Below are positions 22,971 through 32,009 of a DNA stretch of 64,000 bases, one piece after another. Origin of the DNA: Opitutia bacterium (GTDB taxonomy: Bacteria > Verrucomicrobiota > Verrucomicrobiia > Opitutales > Opitutaceae); the NCBI GenBank assembly GCA_947475065.1, contig CANJLB010000007.1:40796-104795 (forward strand), written 5' to 3'. The notes beneath the pieces are model-generated. The model worked only from the letters and a program-made list of their open reading frames with translations, was not told the DNA's origin and made no database searches. The stretch's first letter is position 1, and the number at the start of each line of letters is the position of its first letter. The position numbers and the translations under genes were made by a program.

Positions 22971-23348
22971 ACATCGAAAACCGTGCATTTCACCCGGCGC
23001 GAACGGCAAATCATGGATGTGATCTATGCGCGCGGGGAGGCCACCGCCGCCGAGGTGCATGCCGCGTTGCCCGCCGCCCCCAGCTACTCGACCGTCCGCG
23101 CGCTGCTGCGCATCCTGGAGGACAAGGGTTTCCTCCGGCACCGCGAGGACGGCCCGCGCTACCGCTTCCGGCCCACGCAGGCGCCCGCACAGGCCCGCCG
23201 CTCCGCGCTCAAGCAGGTCGTCAACGCCTTTTTCGAGGGCTCGCTCGCCAACGCCGTTGCCGCGCTTGTGGACACGACCGAGGAGAAACTTCCGCCCGAG
23301 GAGCTCACCCGACTCGAGGCGATCATTCTCAAGGCGAAACAAAAATAA
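22968..23348 (+). CDS. blaI: BlaI/MecI/CopY-family transcriptional repressor
   Basis: A 126-residue repressor. The winged-helix domain (about residues 8-80) has the family opening FTRRERQIMDVIYARGEATAAEVHAAL and the recognition region SYSTVRALLRILEDKGFLRH, followed by a C-terminal dimerisation segment (SALKQVVNAFFEGSLANAV). In staphylococci BlaI represses beta-lactamase genes until the BlaR1 protease leads to its cleavage. Here the next gene, 13 bp downstream, encodes the M56 protease partner. The start codon lies in an operator and there is no room for a Shine-Dalgarno, so the mRNA is probably leaderless. No beta-lactamase gene is nearby. Confidence 0.93.
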   Translation: MTSKTVHFTRRERQIMDVIYARGEATAAEVHAALPAAPSYSTVRALLRILEDKGFLRHREDGPRYRFRPTQAPAQARRSALKQVVNAFFEGSLANAVAALVDTTEEKLPPEELTRLEAIILKAKQK

Positions 23349-23361
23349 TCCCCTGAACCCC

Positions 23362-25170
23362 ATGAACTCCGACCCCCGGCTCCTCCTGCTCCTCGACCTC
23401 CTGATCAAGAGCACCGTCGTGCTCTCGCTCGCGCTGCTCGCCGCCCGCCTCTGGCGCGGCGCTTCGGCGGCGAACCGCCATCTGATCTGGCTCGCGGCGT
23501 ACGCCATCCTGCTGCTCGCGCCGCTCACCGTGTTGATCCCGCCGCGCTGGTCGTGGCAGCCGGTGGCAGCCTTCGCGCCGCCCGTCGTTTTGGCGGCTCC
23601 GCTCCCCGCCTCGGCGCAAGCCTTGGAAACCCCGGCTGTGTCCTCGCCCTCATCCGCGACCGAGCCGGCGGCGACGACCGCCGCCGCGTCGGCCTCACCG
23701 CGCGTATCCGCCTGGCCGGCGTGGCTGGTCCCACTAAATGGGCTTCTGCTCGTCTGGCTGGCGGGCGCGACGGCGTTGCTCGTCCGCCTCGTGGCCGGGG
23801 CCGCGCAACTCGGGTGGTGGCGTCGTCGCAGCACACGGCTCGACGATGCCCGCGCCCATGCGCTCTGCCGCCGCATCGCCGCCGACTTCCGTCTCACTCG
23901 CACGGTGGAGCTGCGCTCCCTTGCGTCGTGCCGGGTGCCGATGACATGGGGCACGCTGCGCCCGGTCGTGCTGCTCCCGGCGGATGTGGCCACCTGGCCC
24001 GAGCCGCGCCTCGCCCTCGTGCTGCGCCACGAGCTGGGCCACATCGCGCGGCACGACTGCCTTGCGCGCCTGCTCGCGTCGGTCGCCACCGCGCTTTACT
24101 GGCCCAACCCGCTCGCGTGGCTCGGCGCCCGCGCACTGCGCCTCGCGCAGGAGCAGGCGTGCGACGACCTCGTGCTCGCCGCCGGCGCACCGGCGGAGGA
24201 TTACGCGCTGGAGCTGGTGGCCGCCGTCCGCCGTTTGCGCGGCCCGCACCCGGCCGGTCCGGCCGTGGCGATGGCCGAGCCGTCCACGCTGGAAAAACGC
24301 GTGGACGGTATCGTCGCCGCCAGCCGTGACCGGCGGCCGGCGGCGGGCCGGACGTTCGCGGTGGTCCTGGCCGTGGTGGCGCTGGCAGCCGCCATCTTCG
24401 CGCTGGTGCAGGTGCGGAACGCAAAGTCATCTCAAGAGCTATGGGACGAGAAGGATCCATATGGATATAGCGATGCTGCAGCGACGAAGGCTGCCTTGTC
24501 CGATCCGGCGACCGACACGTCCGTGCAGGTGGCGATTGAGGTCGTCATCGTCAAAGTCCGGCAGGACACGTTTGAGTTCAAGGAGCTGGCCCAATACGGC
24601 AGCGCCGCAGGAACAGGTGATACCCAATGGATCGGCCGGATGGATGTGCCGGCCGCATTGCGCGCGCTCGCGCAAAAACCGGGGTTCGAGGTGGTGGGCA
24701 AACCCGCCATGACGGTCACTTCTGGTCGTGTAGCTTTTATCGCTGCCGCGCAAGAGATGCGCTATCCGCGAGATTACACGGCAACCGGTGAGCCGAAAGA
24801 TTTTGAAACGCGGAGGACCGGCTTCGAGATTAAGGCCAGACCCAGGGTGATGAAGGCGGACCGCACCATCAAACTGGATGTCTCCCCCACCTGCACCTGG
24901 TTCGAAGGCTTCGTGCGGTATGGGGAGAAAAATTTCCAGCCGGTTTTCAACGTCTTGGAGTTTAACACATGGGTGACAATGCCGGATGGCGCCACGTTGG
25001 TCATGGGCGGCATGCAGATAAAAAAGTCTGCGGCCGAAACGCTCACCCGCCTGGGCCTGGAGAAAGTGTTCAAGGCAAGCCCTGAAAGCACAGACACCCG
25101 CCAGGTACTGATCTTTATCACCGCCCGGATCGTGAAGGCAGACAGCCCTGCTGGCGGCGGCGCCCGCTGA
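23362..25170 (+). CDS. BlaR1/MecR1-like M56 membrane metalloprotease fused to a secretin-like C-terminal domain
   Basis: A 602-residue protein. Membrane spans lie at about 15-30, 40-60, 120-148 and 331-350. The zinc protease site is HELGH (223-227) in LRHELGHIARHD, with E264 in the QEQACDD motif. Where BlaR1 has a penicillin-binding sensor, this protein has about 240 residues resembling the C-terminal beta domain of type II/III secretins: VQVAIEVVIVKVRQDTF, KARPRVMKADRTIKLDVSP, GATLVMGGM and RQVLIFITARIV. The secretin likeness is by motif only. The pair with blaI suggests signal-induced cleavage of the repressor; the signal is unknown and unlikely to be a beta-lactam. Start ATG 23362 follows blaI by 13 bp. 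Confidence 0.85.
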   Translation: MNSDPRLLLLLDLLIKSTVVLSLALLAARLWRGASAANRHLIWLAAYAILLLAPLTVLIPPRWSWQPVAAFAPPVVLAAPLPASAQALETPAVSSPSSATEPAATTAAASASPRVSAWPAWLVPLNGLLLVWLAGATALLVRLVAGAAQLGWWRRRSTRLDDARAHALCRRIAADFRLTRTVELRSLASCRVPMTWGTLRPVVLLPADVATWPEPRLALVLRHELGHIARHDCLARLLASVATALYWPNPLAWLGARALRLAQEQACDDLVLAAGAPAEDYALELVAAVRRLRGPHPAGPAVAMAEPSTLEKRVDGIVAASRDRRPAAGRTFAVVLAVVALAAAIFALVQVRNAKSSQELWDEKDPYGYSDAAATKAALSDPATDTSVQVAIEVVIVKVRQDTFEFKELAQYGSAAGTGDTQWIGRMDVPAALRALAQKPGFEVVGKPAMTVTSGRVAFIAAAQEMRYPRDYTATGEPKDFETRRTGFEIKARPRVMKADRTIKLDVSPTCTWFEGFVRYGEKNFQPVFNVLEFNTWVTMPDGATLVMGGMQIKKSAAETLTRLGLEKVFKASPESTDTRQVLIFITARIVKADSPAGGGAR

Positions 25171-25336
25171 ATCAAAGGCCTGTCATCGTACGATCCTCCC
25201 GCTGCTTCTTCGGCGCTTGCCGAAGGAAATCATGTGCCGGGCGGGGGAAGAGCCCGGAGGCCCAGCCCGGATTTTGTCCCCAGATTGGGTGTGTCCATCC
25301 GCGCCATCCGTGGTAGCTTCCGGCTGCTTGCCAGCC

Positions 25337-25981
25337 ATGAAACGCACGCTTACGCCCGAAATTCTCGACTCGCTTCCGCCGGATGACCCGGCGGCGCGGC
25401 ATTCGCGGCGCGATCTGCGCGTGTTCAATGCCGTGCTGGGCAACACCCGCTGGTTCGGTCGCAGGTTGCCTTCGCTCGTACGGCCTGGTGAGCGGGTGCT
25501 CGAGCTCGGCGCGGGCGACGGCGAACTTGGCACGGGCCTTCTGCGCGCGGGGCTCTCCGTGGCCGGGCTCGACCGTGCGCCGCGGCCCGCCGCGTGGCCG
25601 GCTGGCGCGCGCTGGCATCAGGCCGATGCGCTCACGTTCGATGGGTGGGGCGGTTATGAGGTCGTGATCGGCAACCTTATTTTCCACCACTTTGACGATG
25701 CGACGCTGCGCACGCTGGGCACGCGGATGGCCATGCACGCACGCGTGATCGTCGCGGGCGAGCTGGTGCGGCAGCGGAGGTTCCAGCGGCTCTTTGCCGC
25801 GCTGTGCGTCCTCATTCGCGCAAATGCCGTGAGCCGGCACGACGGGCGCGTGAGCATTGCGGCGGGATTCCAAGGCGATGAGCTGCCCGTGCTGCTCGGG
25901 CTGGACCCGGCGGTGTGGCGCTGGACGGTGGCCAGCCGCGGGCGCGGGTCGTATCGGCTCGTGGCGGAGCGGCGCGCATGA
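25337..25981 (+). CDS. Class I SAM-dependent methyltransferase
   Basis: A 214-residue methyltransferase. The SAM-binding motif I is VLELGAGDGELGTGLLRAG (about residues 53-71), the acidic motif II is in VAGLDRAP, and NLIFHHFDD corresponds to the motif IV region. ATG 25337 (MKRTLTPEILD) is preferred because upstream sequence is repeat-derived. It lies 215 bp upstream of the FAD oxidoreductase and near the type III PKS, all on the plus strand. In actinobacterial alkylresorcinol clusters (srsABC) a type III PKS is paired with a methyltransferase and a flavin monooxygenase, so O- or C-methylation of a polyketide lipid is a reasonable inference. Confidence 0.85.
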   Translation: MKRTLTPEILDSLPPDDPAARHSRRDLRVFNAVLGNTRWFGRRLPSLVRPGERVLELGAGDGELGTGLLRAGLSVAGLDRAPRPAAWPAGARWHQADALTFDGWGGYEVVIGNLIFHHFDDATLRTLGTRMAMHARVIVAGELVRQRRFQRLFAALCVLIRANAVSRHDGRVSIAAGFQGDELPVLLGLDPAVWRWTVASRGRGSYRLVAERRA

Positions 25982-26006
25982 GCACGTTTTCACGGTTTGA
26001 TTTTTA

Positions 26007-26034
26007 ACCACGGATTGCACGGATGAACACGGAT
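26007..26034. repeat. Half-copy of the ACCACGGATT inverted-repeat family
   Basis: A 28-bp match to the left end of the 5439-5663 element, ACCACGGATTGCACGGATGA with one change. A matching right end in this gap is not found, but a right-end-like CCATCCGTGGT occurs at about 25304-25314, before the methyltransferase gene. This suggests that the gene is bracketed by halves of the family. Confidence 0.6.
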
Positions 26035-26082
26035 GCAGAAAATACCCGGCGAAGGGCGGTGGCGCAGGCTGCTTTTTCCGGG

Positions 26083-26152
26083 GTAGGTGGCGTGCTCGTC
26101 GCGCCACGTTTGCCCGCTGAGACCGGAGTGGCGCGGCAAGCACGCCACCTAC
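26083..26152. repeat. Paired REP element (BIME) upstream of the FAD oxidoreductase
   Basis: GTAG, GTGGCGTG, CTCGT, CGCGCCAC, a 20-nt spacer, then GTGGCGCG, GCAAG, CACGCCAC, CTAC. The outer arms extend to CCGGGG...CCCCGG. It is the inverse-oriented relative of the core at 21164-21232. Confidence 0.75.
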
Positions 26153-26195
26153 CCCGGACCAAACGATGCGACGGCCCAACGATGGAGCGGCGAGC

Positions 26196-27224
26196 ATGAG
26201 CACGCCGCGTGAAATCGAAATCATCGGCGGCGGCCTGGCCGGACTGGCGCTCGGTCTGGGGCTGCGGCGCGCGGGGGTGCCGGCAACCGTGTTTGAGGCG
26301 GGCGATTATCCGCGGCACCGCGTGTGCGGGGAGTTCATCACCGGGCTGGGGGAGGGGACGGTCGCGCGGCTCGGCCTCGCTCCGCTGCTGGCGGACGCGG
26401 GGCGGCTGAGCGAGGTGGAATGGTTCTTGGGAGGGCGCCCGTTGCGGCGGCAACGCCTGCCCGCGCCCGCGCTGGCATTGAGCCGGCATGTGCTCGACGC
26501 GCGGCTGGCGGCGGCGTTCACCGCGGCGGGCGGGCGGCTGGTCACCGGCACGCGGATGGACCCGGAGGCCGCGCCGGCCGGCCGGGTTTTTTCCACGGGC
26601 CGCCGGCGCGCGGCGGTCTCGCCCTGGCTCGGCCTGAAGCTCCACGCGCGCGGACTCCGGCTCACCAGCGAGCTGGAGTTTCACCTCGGCGACGAGGCCT
26701 ACGTCGGTCTCTGTCCGGTGGAGGGCGGGAGGGTGAACGTCTGCGGGCTTTTTCGTCAGCGGGCCGACGTGACCGGAAATCGGGAAACCGTTTTGCAAGC
26801 CTATCTGTGTGCGACCGGGCTCGAGACCCTCGCGGCCCGACTGGCCGGTGCCGAGATTTGCACTGAGTCGTGTTCTGCGGTGGCGGGCGTGGGCTTCGAC
26901 CGCTGCGGCGTCGCCGGCGACCGCCTGTGCCTGGGCGACACCTTTGCGATGATCCCGCCGTTCACGGGCAACGGCATGGCGATGGCGTTTCAGGGCGCGG
27001 AACTCGCGCTCGGCCCGCTGCTCGCATGGGCTGGCGGCGGGGTGGCGTGGCCGGAGACGGTGCGCGCGACCAATACGGCGCTGCGAAAAAAATTTGCGCG
27101 CCGGCTGAAGGTGGCGGACACCGCGCATCCCTTTTTGTTTTCGCCGCCAAGGCAGCGCTGGCTCGCGGCGTCGTCGCGGCTCGGTCTTGTGCCGCTGCGC
27201 CCGCTTTATCACCTGTTACACTGA
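26196..27224 (+). CDS. FAD-dependent oxidoreductase, geranylgeranyl-reductase/PHBH-like
   Basis: A 342-residue flavoprotein. The dinucleotide-binding motif is EIIGGGLAGLALGLGLRRAG (residues about 6-25). The second FAD contact is LCLGDTFAMIPPFTGNGMAMAF (GD motif and Pro-rich loop), as in p-hydroxybenzoate hydroxylase and geranylgeranyl reductase relatives. Probable roles are hydroxylation of an aromatic product or reduction of isoprenoid double bonds. No membrane span is obvious. ATG 26196 places GxGxxG near the N-terminus as expected. It sits between a methyltransferase and a type III PKS on the same strand, an arrangement that supports a tailoring role. Confidence 0.85.
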   Translation: MSTPREIEIIGGGLAGLALGLGLRRAGVPATVFEAGDYPRHRVCGEFITGLGEGTVARLGLAPLLADAGRLSEVEWFLGGRPLRRQRLPAPALALSRHVLDARLAAAFTAAGGRLVTGTRMDPEAAPAGRVFSTGRRRAAVSPWLGLKLHARGLRLTSELEFHLGDEAYVGLCPVEGGRVNVCGLFRQRADVTGNRETVLQAYLCATGLETLAARLAGAEICTESCSAVAGVGFDRCGVAGDRLCLGDTFAMIPPFTGNGMAMAFQGAELALGPLLAWAGGGVAWPETVRATNTALRKKFARRLKVADTAHPFLFSPPRQRWLAASSRLGLVPLRPLYHLLH

Positions 27225-27242
27225 GCCCAAAACCCGGAGTTG

Positions 27243-27399
27243 ACCACGGATTGTCAGACTGTCGCTTCGCTCGGGACACGGATGGGCACGGATGATCAAT
27301 GTCCTGAGCATAGCCCGTTTTATCTGGCGGGTGAACGGATCCGATCCGATGCTCAGCTCGTCTTTTTTCTCATCCGTGTTAATCCGTGTAATCCGTGGT
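27243..27399. repeat. Inverted-repeat element (ACCACGGATT family) with nested palindrome
   Basis: Left end ACCACGGATTGT at 27243 and right end TAATCCGTGTAATCCGTGGT ending at 27399 are inverted. A nested palindrome CTGAGCAT (27304-27311) and ATGCTCAG (27349-27356) sits inside. It occupies most of the gap between the FAD gene and the type III PKS. Confidence 0.65.
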
Positions 27400-27430
27400 A
27401 AAATAAATCTGCGGCCATCAATCTGAAACC

Positions 27431-28483
27431 ATGTATCTCCACGCCCTCGCCACCGCGGTGCCTCCCGCCACGTTCACGCAGGCGCAGTGCTGGGAGATCA
27501 TCCAGCGCTCGCCCACGCTCGCGCGCCTCGGCCGCCGCACGCAGCTCATCTTGCGCACCATCCTCAAGGGCGACAGCGGCATTGCCACACGGCATTTCGC
27601 CGTGCCCGCGATCGAGGGCGTGTTCGACCTCACGTCCGACCAGCTCAATGCCGCGTTTCGCGCCGAGGCGCCGCGCCTCGCGGGCCGCGCGCTCACCGAC
27701 GCGCTGGCCCAGGCGGGCGTCACCGTGGGCGAAGTGGACGCGCTGCTCGTCTGCACCTGCACCGGGTACCTGTGCCCCGGTGTGAGCAGCTATGTGGCCG
27801 AGCAGCTTGGGCTGCGGACTGATGTGTTTCTGCAGGACCTCGTGGGTCTCGGTTGCGGCGCGGCGATCCCGGCGTTGCGTGCGGCGCAGGCGGTGCTGGC
27901 GGCGCAGCCCGGCGCGGTGGTCGCGTGCGTGGCGGTGGAGGTGTGCTCGGCGGCGTTTTACCTCGACGACGACCCTGGTGTCATCATCAGCGCCTGTCTG
28001 TTCAGCGACGGGGCGGCGGCGACGGTCTGGCGCAGCACACCGAGTCCAGCCTTGGCGGGCCTGCGCTGCCATGGCTTTGACACGCTGCACCTGCCGGCCG
28101 ACCGTGACCGGCTGCGCTTTGAACAGCGCGACGGCAAGCTCCGCAATCTGCTCGACCCGGCGGTGCCGGGATTGGCGGCGGGCGCGGTATCACGGCTGTT
28201 GGCGGCAGAACAGGCGAGAGGGGTGGCGCGTCCCCTCCGGCGGATCATTGCGCATCCGGGCGGGCGCGATGTGCTCGACGCGCTGGAGACGGCGCTGCCG
28301 GGCTTTCCGCTCGATGCGAGCCGGCGCGTGCTGCGCGACCACGGCAACATGAGCAGCCCCTCCGTGCTGTTTGCGCTGGAGGAGGCGCTGCGCGACGGCC
28401 GGCCCGGCGCGGACGGCGACTGGTGGCTCGTGAGCTTCGGTGCCGGCTTTAGCGCGCACGCGTGCCGGTTTGGGGCAGTGTAG
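27431..28483 (+). CDS. Type III polyketide synthase (chalcone/stilbene synthase family)
   Basis: A 350-residue homodimeric ketosynthase-type enzyme. The full catalytic triad is present: Cys142 in VGLGCGAAIPAL, His275 in IIAHPGGRD and Asn306 in DHGNMSSPSVL. CTCTGYLCPG and the C-terminal GAGFSAHACRF are also family features. It condenses malonyl-CoA onto a starter acyl-CoA, making alkylresorcinols, alkylpyrones or aromatic polyketides; bacterial homologues with lipid starters are most common outside actinomycetes. The starter cannot be read from sequence. Upstream lie a flavoprotein and a methyltransferase on the same strand, giving a small candidate biosynthetic cluster broken up by repeats. 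Confidence 0.93.
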   Translation: MYLHALATAVPPATFTQAQCWEIIQRSPTLARLGRRTQLILRTILKGDSGIATRHFAVPAIEGVFDLTSDQLNAAFRAEAPRLAGRALTDALAQAGVTVGEVDALLVCTCTGYLCPGVSSYVAEQLGLRTDVFLQDLVGLGCGAAIPALRAAQAVLAAQPGAVVACVAVEVCSAAFYLDDDPGVIISACLFSDGAAATVWRSTPSPALAGLRCHGFDTLHLPADRDRLRFEQRDGKLRNLLDPAVPGLAAGAVSRLLAAEQARGVARPLRRIIAHPGGRDVLDALETALPGFPLDASRRVLRDHGNMSSPSVLFALEEALRDGRPGADGDWWLVSFGAGFSAHACRFGAV

Positions 28484-28614
28484 CGGCGGAGACTCCGGTC
28501 ATGTATTGGAGGCGGGAGTGCGGCCGAAGAGGGCAGATCATCGACAAACCCGTGGGTTGCCGGCAGCCAACGCTTGATTTTCCATGCATGGTGGGTGGAA
28601 ATCTCCGCATTGCC

Positions 28615-30651
28615 ATGCCCGCCCCGGCCTCCATCCCCACCGCCCTTTCTCCGTCTGCTCCGGCGGCACGGTCGCGCGAGTTCAAGGTGGTGGCGGGCGT
28701 GGCGCTCATCGCGCTCGCGGTGCTGCTGGCGTGGAGCAACAGTTTCAAGGGGCCGTTCGTCCTCGATGATGGGCCGGCCATCGTGGACAACGTGAGCATC
28801 CGGGAGTGGGGCACGGCGTTCAGCCCGCCCAACCATGGCGAAACCGTCACCGGCCGGCCGCTCGTCAACCTGTCCTTTGCGGTGAACCGCCGGCTCGCCG
28901 GCAAGGAGCCGCGGGCCGCAGATGCGTTGGAACGCGAGGGCCTCGACAAGGTGTTTGGCTACCATGTGGTCAACCTCGCCATCCACCTTGGCGCGGCGCT
29001 CGTGCTGTTCGGCCTCGTGCGGCGCACATTGGCCGGGCCGGCGCTGCGGGAAAAATTTGGCGCGGTGGCGCTCCCGCTGGCTTTTTTCACCGCGCTGCTC
29101 TGGGCGGTGCATCCGTTGCAGACGGGGGCCGTCACCTACATCGCGCAGCGGGCGGAGTCGCTGTGCGCGCTGTTTTATTTGCTGACGCTGTGGTGCCTTG
29201 TGCGCGGCGCGGAGGCCGCGAACACGACGCAGGCCTGGCGGTGGCTTGCGCCGGGCGTGGTAGCGTGCGGCTGCGGGATGGCGAGCAAGGAGGTCATGGT
29301 GTCGGCGCCGCTGGTGGCACTGCTCTTTGACCGCGCATTTCTGGCGGGAGGTTTCGGCGAAGCGTGGCGGCGACGGAGAATGTTTTACGGTGCGCTGATG
29401 CTGTCGTGGGGTTTGCTCGTGGGGCTGGTCTGGCACTCGGGCAACCGCGGCGGCACCGCCGGTTTCCATTTGAACGATCCGATGGGTGTGCCGATCACGC
29501 CGTGGACCTATCTGCTGAGGCAATGCGAGGCCATCGTGCATTATCTGCGGTTGAGCGTATGGCCCGACGCGCTCGTGTCGGACTACGGCTTCGACGTGAT
29601 CGGCGACGCGACACGGGTCTGGCCGCAGGGGCTGTTGCTGCTGGCGCTGCTGGGCGCGACACTCTGGGCGCTGTGGCGGCGGCCCGCGTGGGGGTTTCTG
29701 GGCATGTGGTTTTTCGCGATCCTGGCGCCAAGCTCAAGCTTCATCCCGGTCATCACGGAAACGGCGGCGGAGCACCGGATGTATTTGCCGCTGGTGGCAG
29801 TCGTGGCGACTGCCGTGCTCGGCACGTATGTGCTCGCACGGCGGCTGGGGGGCGCGGGCCTGGCCACCGCTGCGTGTGCCGGGCTTGGCGTTGCGCTGGC
29901 GTTTGGGGCGGTGACGCACCGGCGCAACTTGGACTACGCCAGCGGGCCAGGCCTCTGGCGCGACGCCGCCAAGAAGCGCCCCGGCAACGCCCGAGCGCAT
30001 CAGGAACTCGCGCTCGCGCTCGCGAGGGAGCCCGGCCGCACCGAGGAGGCGCTGGCCGAGTTTCGCGAGGCGATCCGCCTTGTGCCGGATTACCCGACGG
30101 CGTTCAACAATTACGGCGAGGCGCTGACCAATGCCGGCCGGCTGCCCGAAGCCTTGGAGGCCTACGGCCGGGCGCTGCAGCTCAAACCGGACCTCCCCGA
30201 GGCCTGGCTCGGCCGGGGCAATGCGCTCGCCAACCTCGGCCGCCTCGCGGAGGCCCTGCCGTGTTTCAAGCAGGCGTCCGACCTCAAGCCGGCTCTGATT
30301 GCCGCCACGCACAACTACGCCCGCGCGTTGGATGGCCTCGGCCAGACCAACGAAGCCCTGGCGGTGTTCGAAAAGCTCGTGCGCGAACACCCGGACTATG
30401 CCGATGCGCGCTTCAACCTCGCCAACCTTCTCGGCAATCACGGCCGGCCGGCGGATGCCATCACCCACTACCGGATCGTTCTCCAGGTCAGGCCCGGCGA
30501 CCAGGGGGTGGCGGTGAACCTTGGGCTGGCGCTCTTTCTCGCAGGCCGCAAGGCCGAGGCCATTGCCCAGCTCGAGGCCGTGTTGCGGGCTGACCCTGGC
30601 AATGCCGACTTGCGCGCAAAGATCGAAAATATCCGCGCATCCGGGCCGTAG
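28615..30651 (+). CDS. TMTC-like integral membrane protein with C-terminal TPR repeats
   Basis: A 678-residue protein. The N-terminal half has about 9-10 membrane spans and the loop FVLDDGPAIVDN, typical of GT-C/DUF1736 proteins (TMTC O-mannosyltransferase relatives). RPLVNLSFAVNRRL, HPLQTGAVTYIAQRAE and ETAAEHRMYLPLVAV are also typical. From about residue 450 there are five or six TPRs (for example RAHQELALALAREPGRTEEALAEFREAIRL shortened here; NYGEALTNAGRLPEALEAYG). Bacterial functions are mostly unproven; glycan transfer to exported proteins is the usual guess. ATG 28615 (MPAPASIPTALS) gives a short cytoplasmic tail before the first span; an earlier frame start is in junction DNA. It precedes lipA by 47 bp. 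Confidence 0.8.
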   Translation: MPAPASIPTALSPSAPAARSREFKVVAGVALIALAVLLAWSNSFKGPFVLDDGPAIVDNVSIREWGTAFSPPNHGETVTGRPLVNLSFAVNRRLAGKEPRAADALEREGLDKVFGYHVVNLAIHLGAALVLFGLVRRTLAGPALREKFGAVALPLAFFTALLWAVHPLQTGAVTYIAQRAESLCALFYLLTLWCLVRGAEAANTTQAWRWLAPGVVACGCGMASKEVMVSAPLVALLFDRAFLAGGFGEAWRRRRMFYGALMLSWGLLVGLVWHSGNRGGTAGFHLNDPMGVPITPWTYLLRQCEAIVHYLRLSVWPDALVSDYGFDVIGDATRVWPQGLLLLALLGATLWALWRRPAWGFLGMWFFAILAPSSSFIPVITETAAEHRMYLPLVAVVATAVLGTYVLARRLGGAGLATAACAGLGVALAFGAVTHRRNLDYASGPGLWRDAAKKRPGNARAHQELALALAREPGRTEEALAEFREAIRLVPDYPTAFNNYGEALTNAGRLPEALEAYGRALQLKPDLPEAWLGRGNALANLGRLAEALPCFKQASDLKPALIAATHNYARALDGLGQTNEALAVFEKLVREHPDYADARFNLANLLGNHGRPADAITHYRIVLQVRPGDQGVAVNLGLALFLAGRKAEAIAQLEAVLRADPGNADLRAKIENIRASGP

Positions 30652-30698
30652 CCCAAAAGCCGCTTGCGCTTCGCGCGGGTTCGTGTGCGTTTGCGGCC

Positions 30699-31613
<915 letters not shown>

Positions 31614-31829
31614 GCGGCGGCCCTTTTGGGCGGCGGAATTTTTTAACATGCCCGCCATCGCCGAATTTTCGCAGGACATTGTATCCGTATTTTACCGGCA
31701 CCCGGGCATGTTTCAGAGGAAAAAACGGCTTCGGATTGCACGCAGTGCGTGCACGGGTCATCGCAAGCAAAAAAAAGCCAATAATTGCATAAATTTCTCA
31801 ATTCGGAGATTGACCGCCAAAAATCTCCA

Positions 31830-31877
31830 CCCATACCTGTTGTGTCATGCGCGGTGTCTGGCCACAACCTGTTGTGG
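31830..31877 (+). promoter_or_regulatory. Tandem NrdR boxes upstream of nrdB
   Basis: Box 2 at 31862-31877 is CCACAACCTGTTGTGG, a 7+2+7 palindrome that fits the NrdR consensus. Box 1 at 31830-31845 is CCCATACCTGTTGTGT, sharing CCTGTTGTG. Their spacing is 32 bp, about three helical turns, as in known NrdR operators. They lie about 130-180 bp upstream of nrdB in the AT-rich intergenic region 31614-32009, which holds no ORF that I support. Repression by NrdR when dATP is high is the expected logic. Confidence 0.8.
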
Positions 31878-32009
31878 TTAGTAATGCGTAAATAACTTCC
31901 AGCAACTTTTGTTCGCCCGGGGCTTTTACGCGGCCCAAATGCCGCGGCCACAGCCTCGTTTACTCCATTTATTTCCAGTCCGCTCCCTTTCACCGCCCTT
32001 TCGTCCGCC

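Noticed and set aside
23026..23361. Extension of the M56 protein upstream into blaI in another frame
   Set aside because: Those residues are Arg/Pro-rich shadow of blaI; the natural start is ATG 23362, 13 bp after the blaI stop.
22950..24089. Minus-strand ORF across blaI and the M56 gene
   Set aside because: Antisense to two genes with intact family motifs.
21164..26152. CRISPR array as an explanation for the repeated palindromes
   Set aside because: Units are isolated, self-complementary and kilobases apart with no regular spacers or cas genes.
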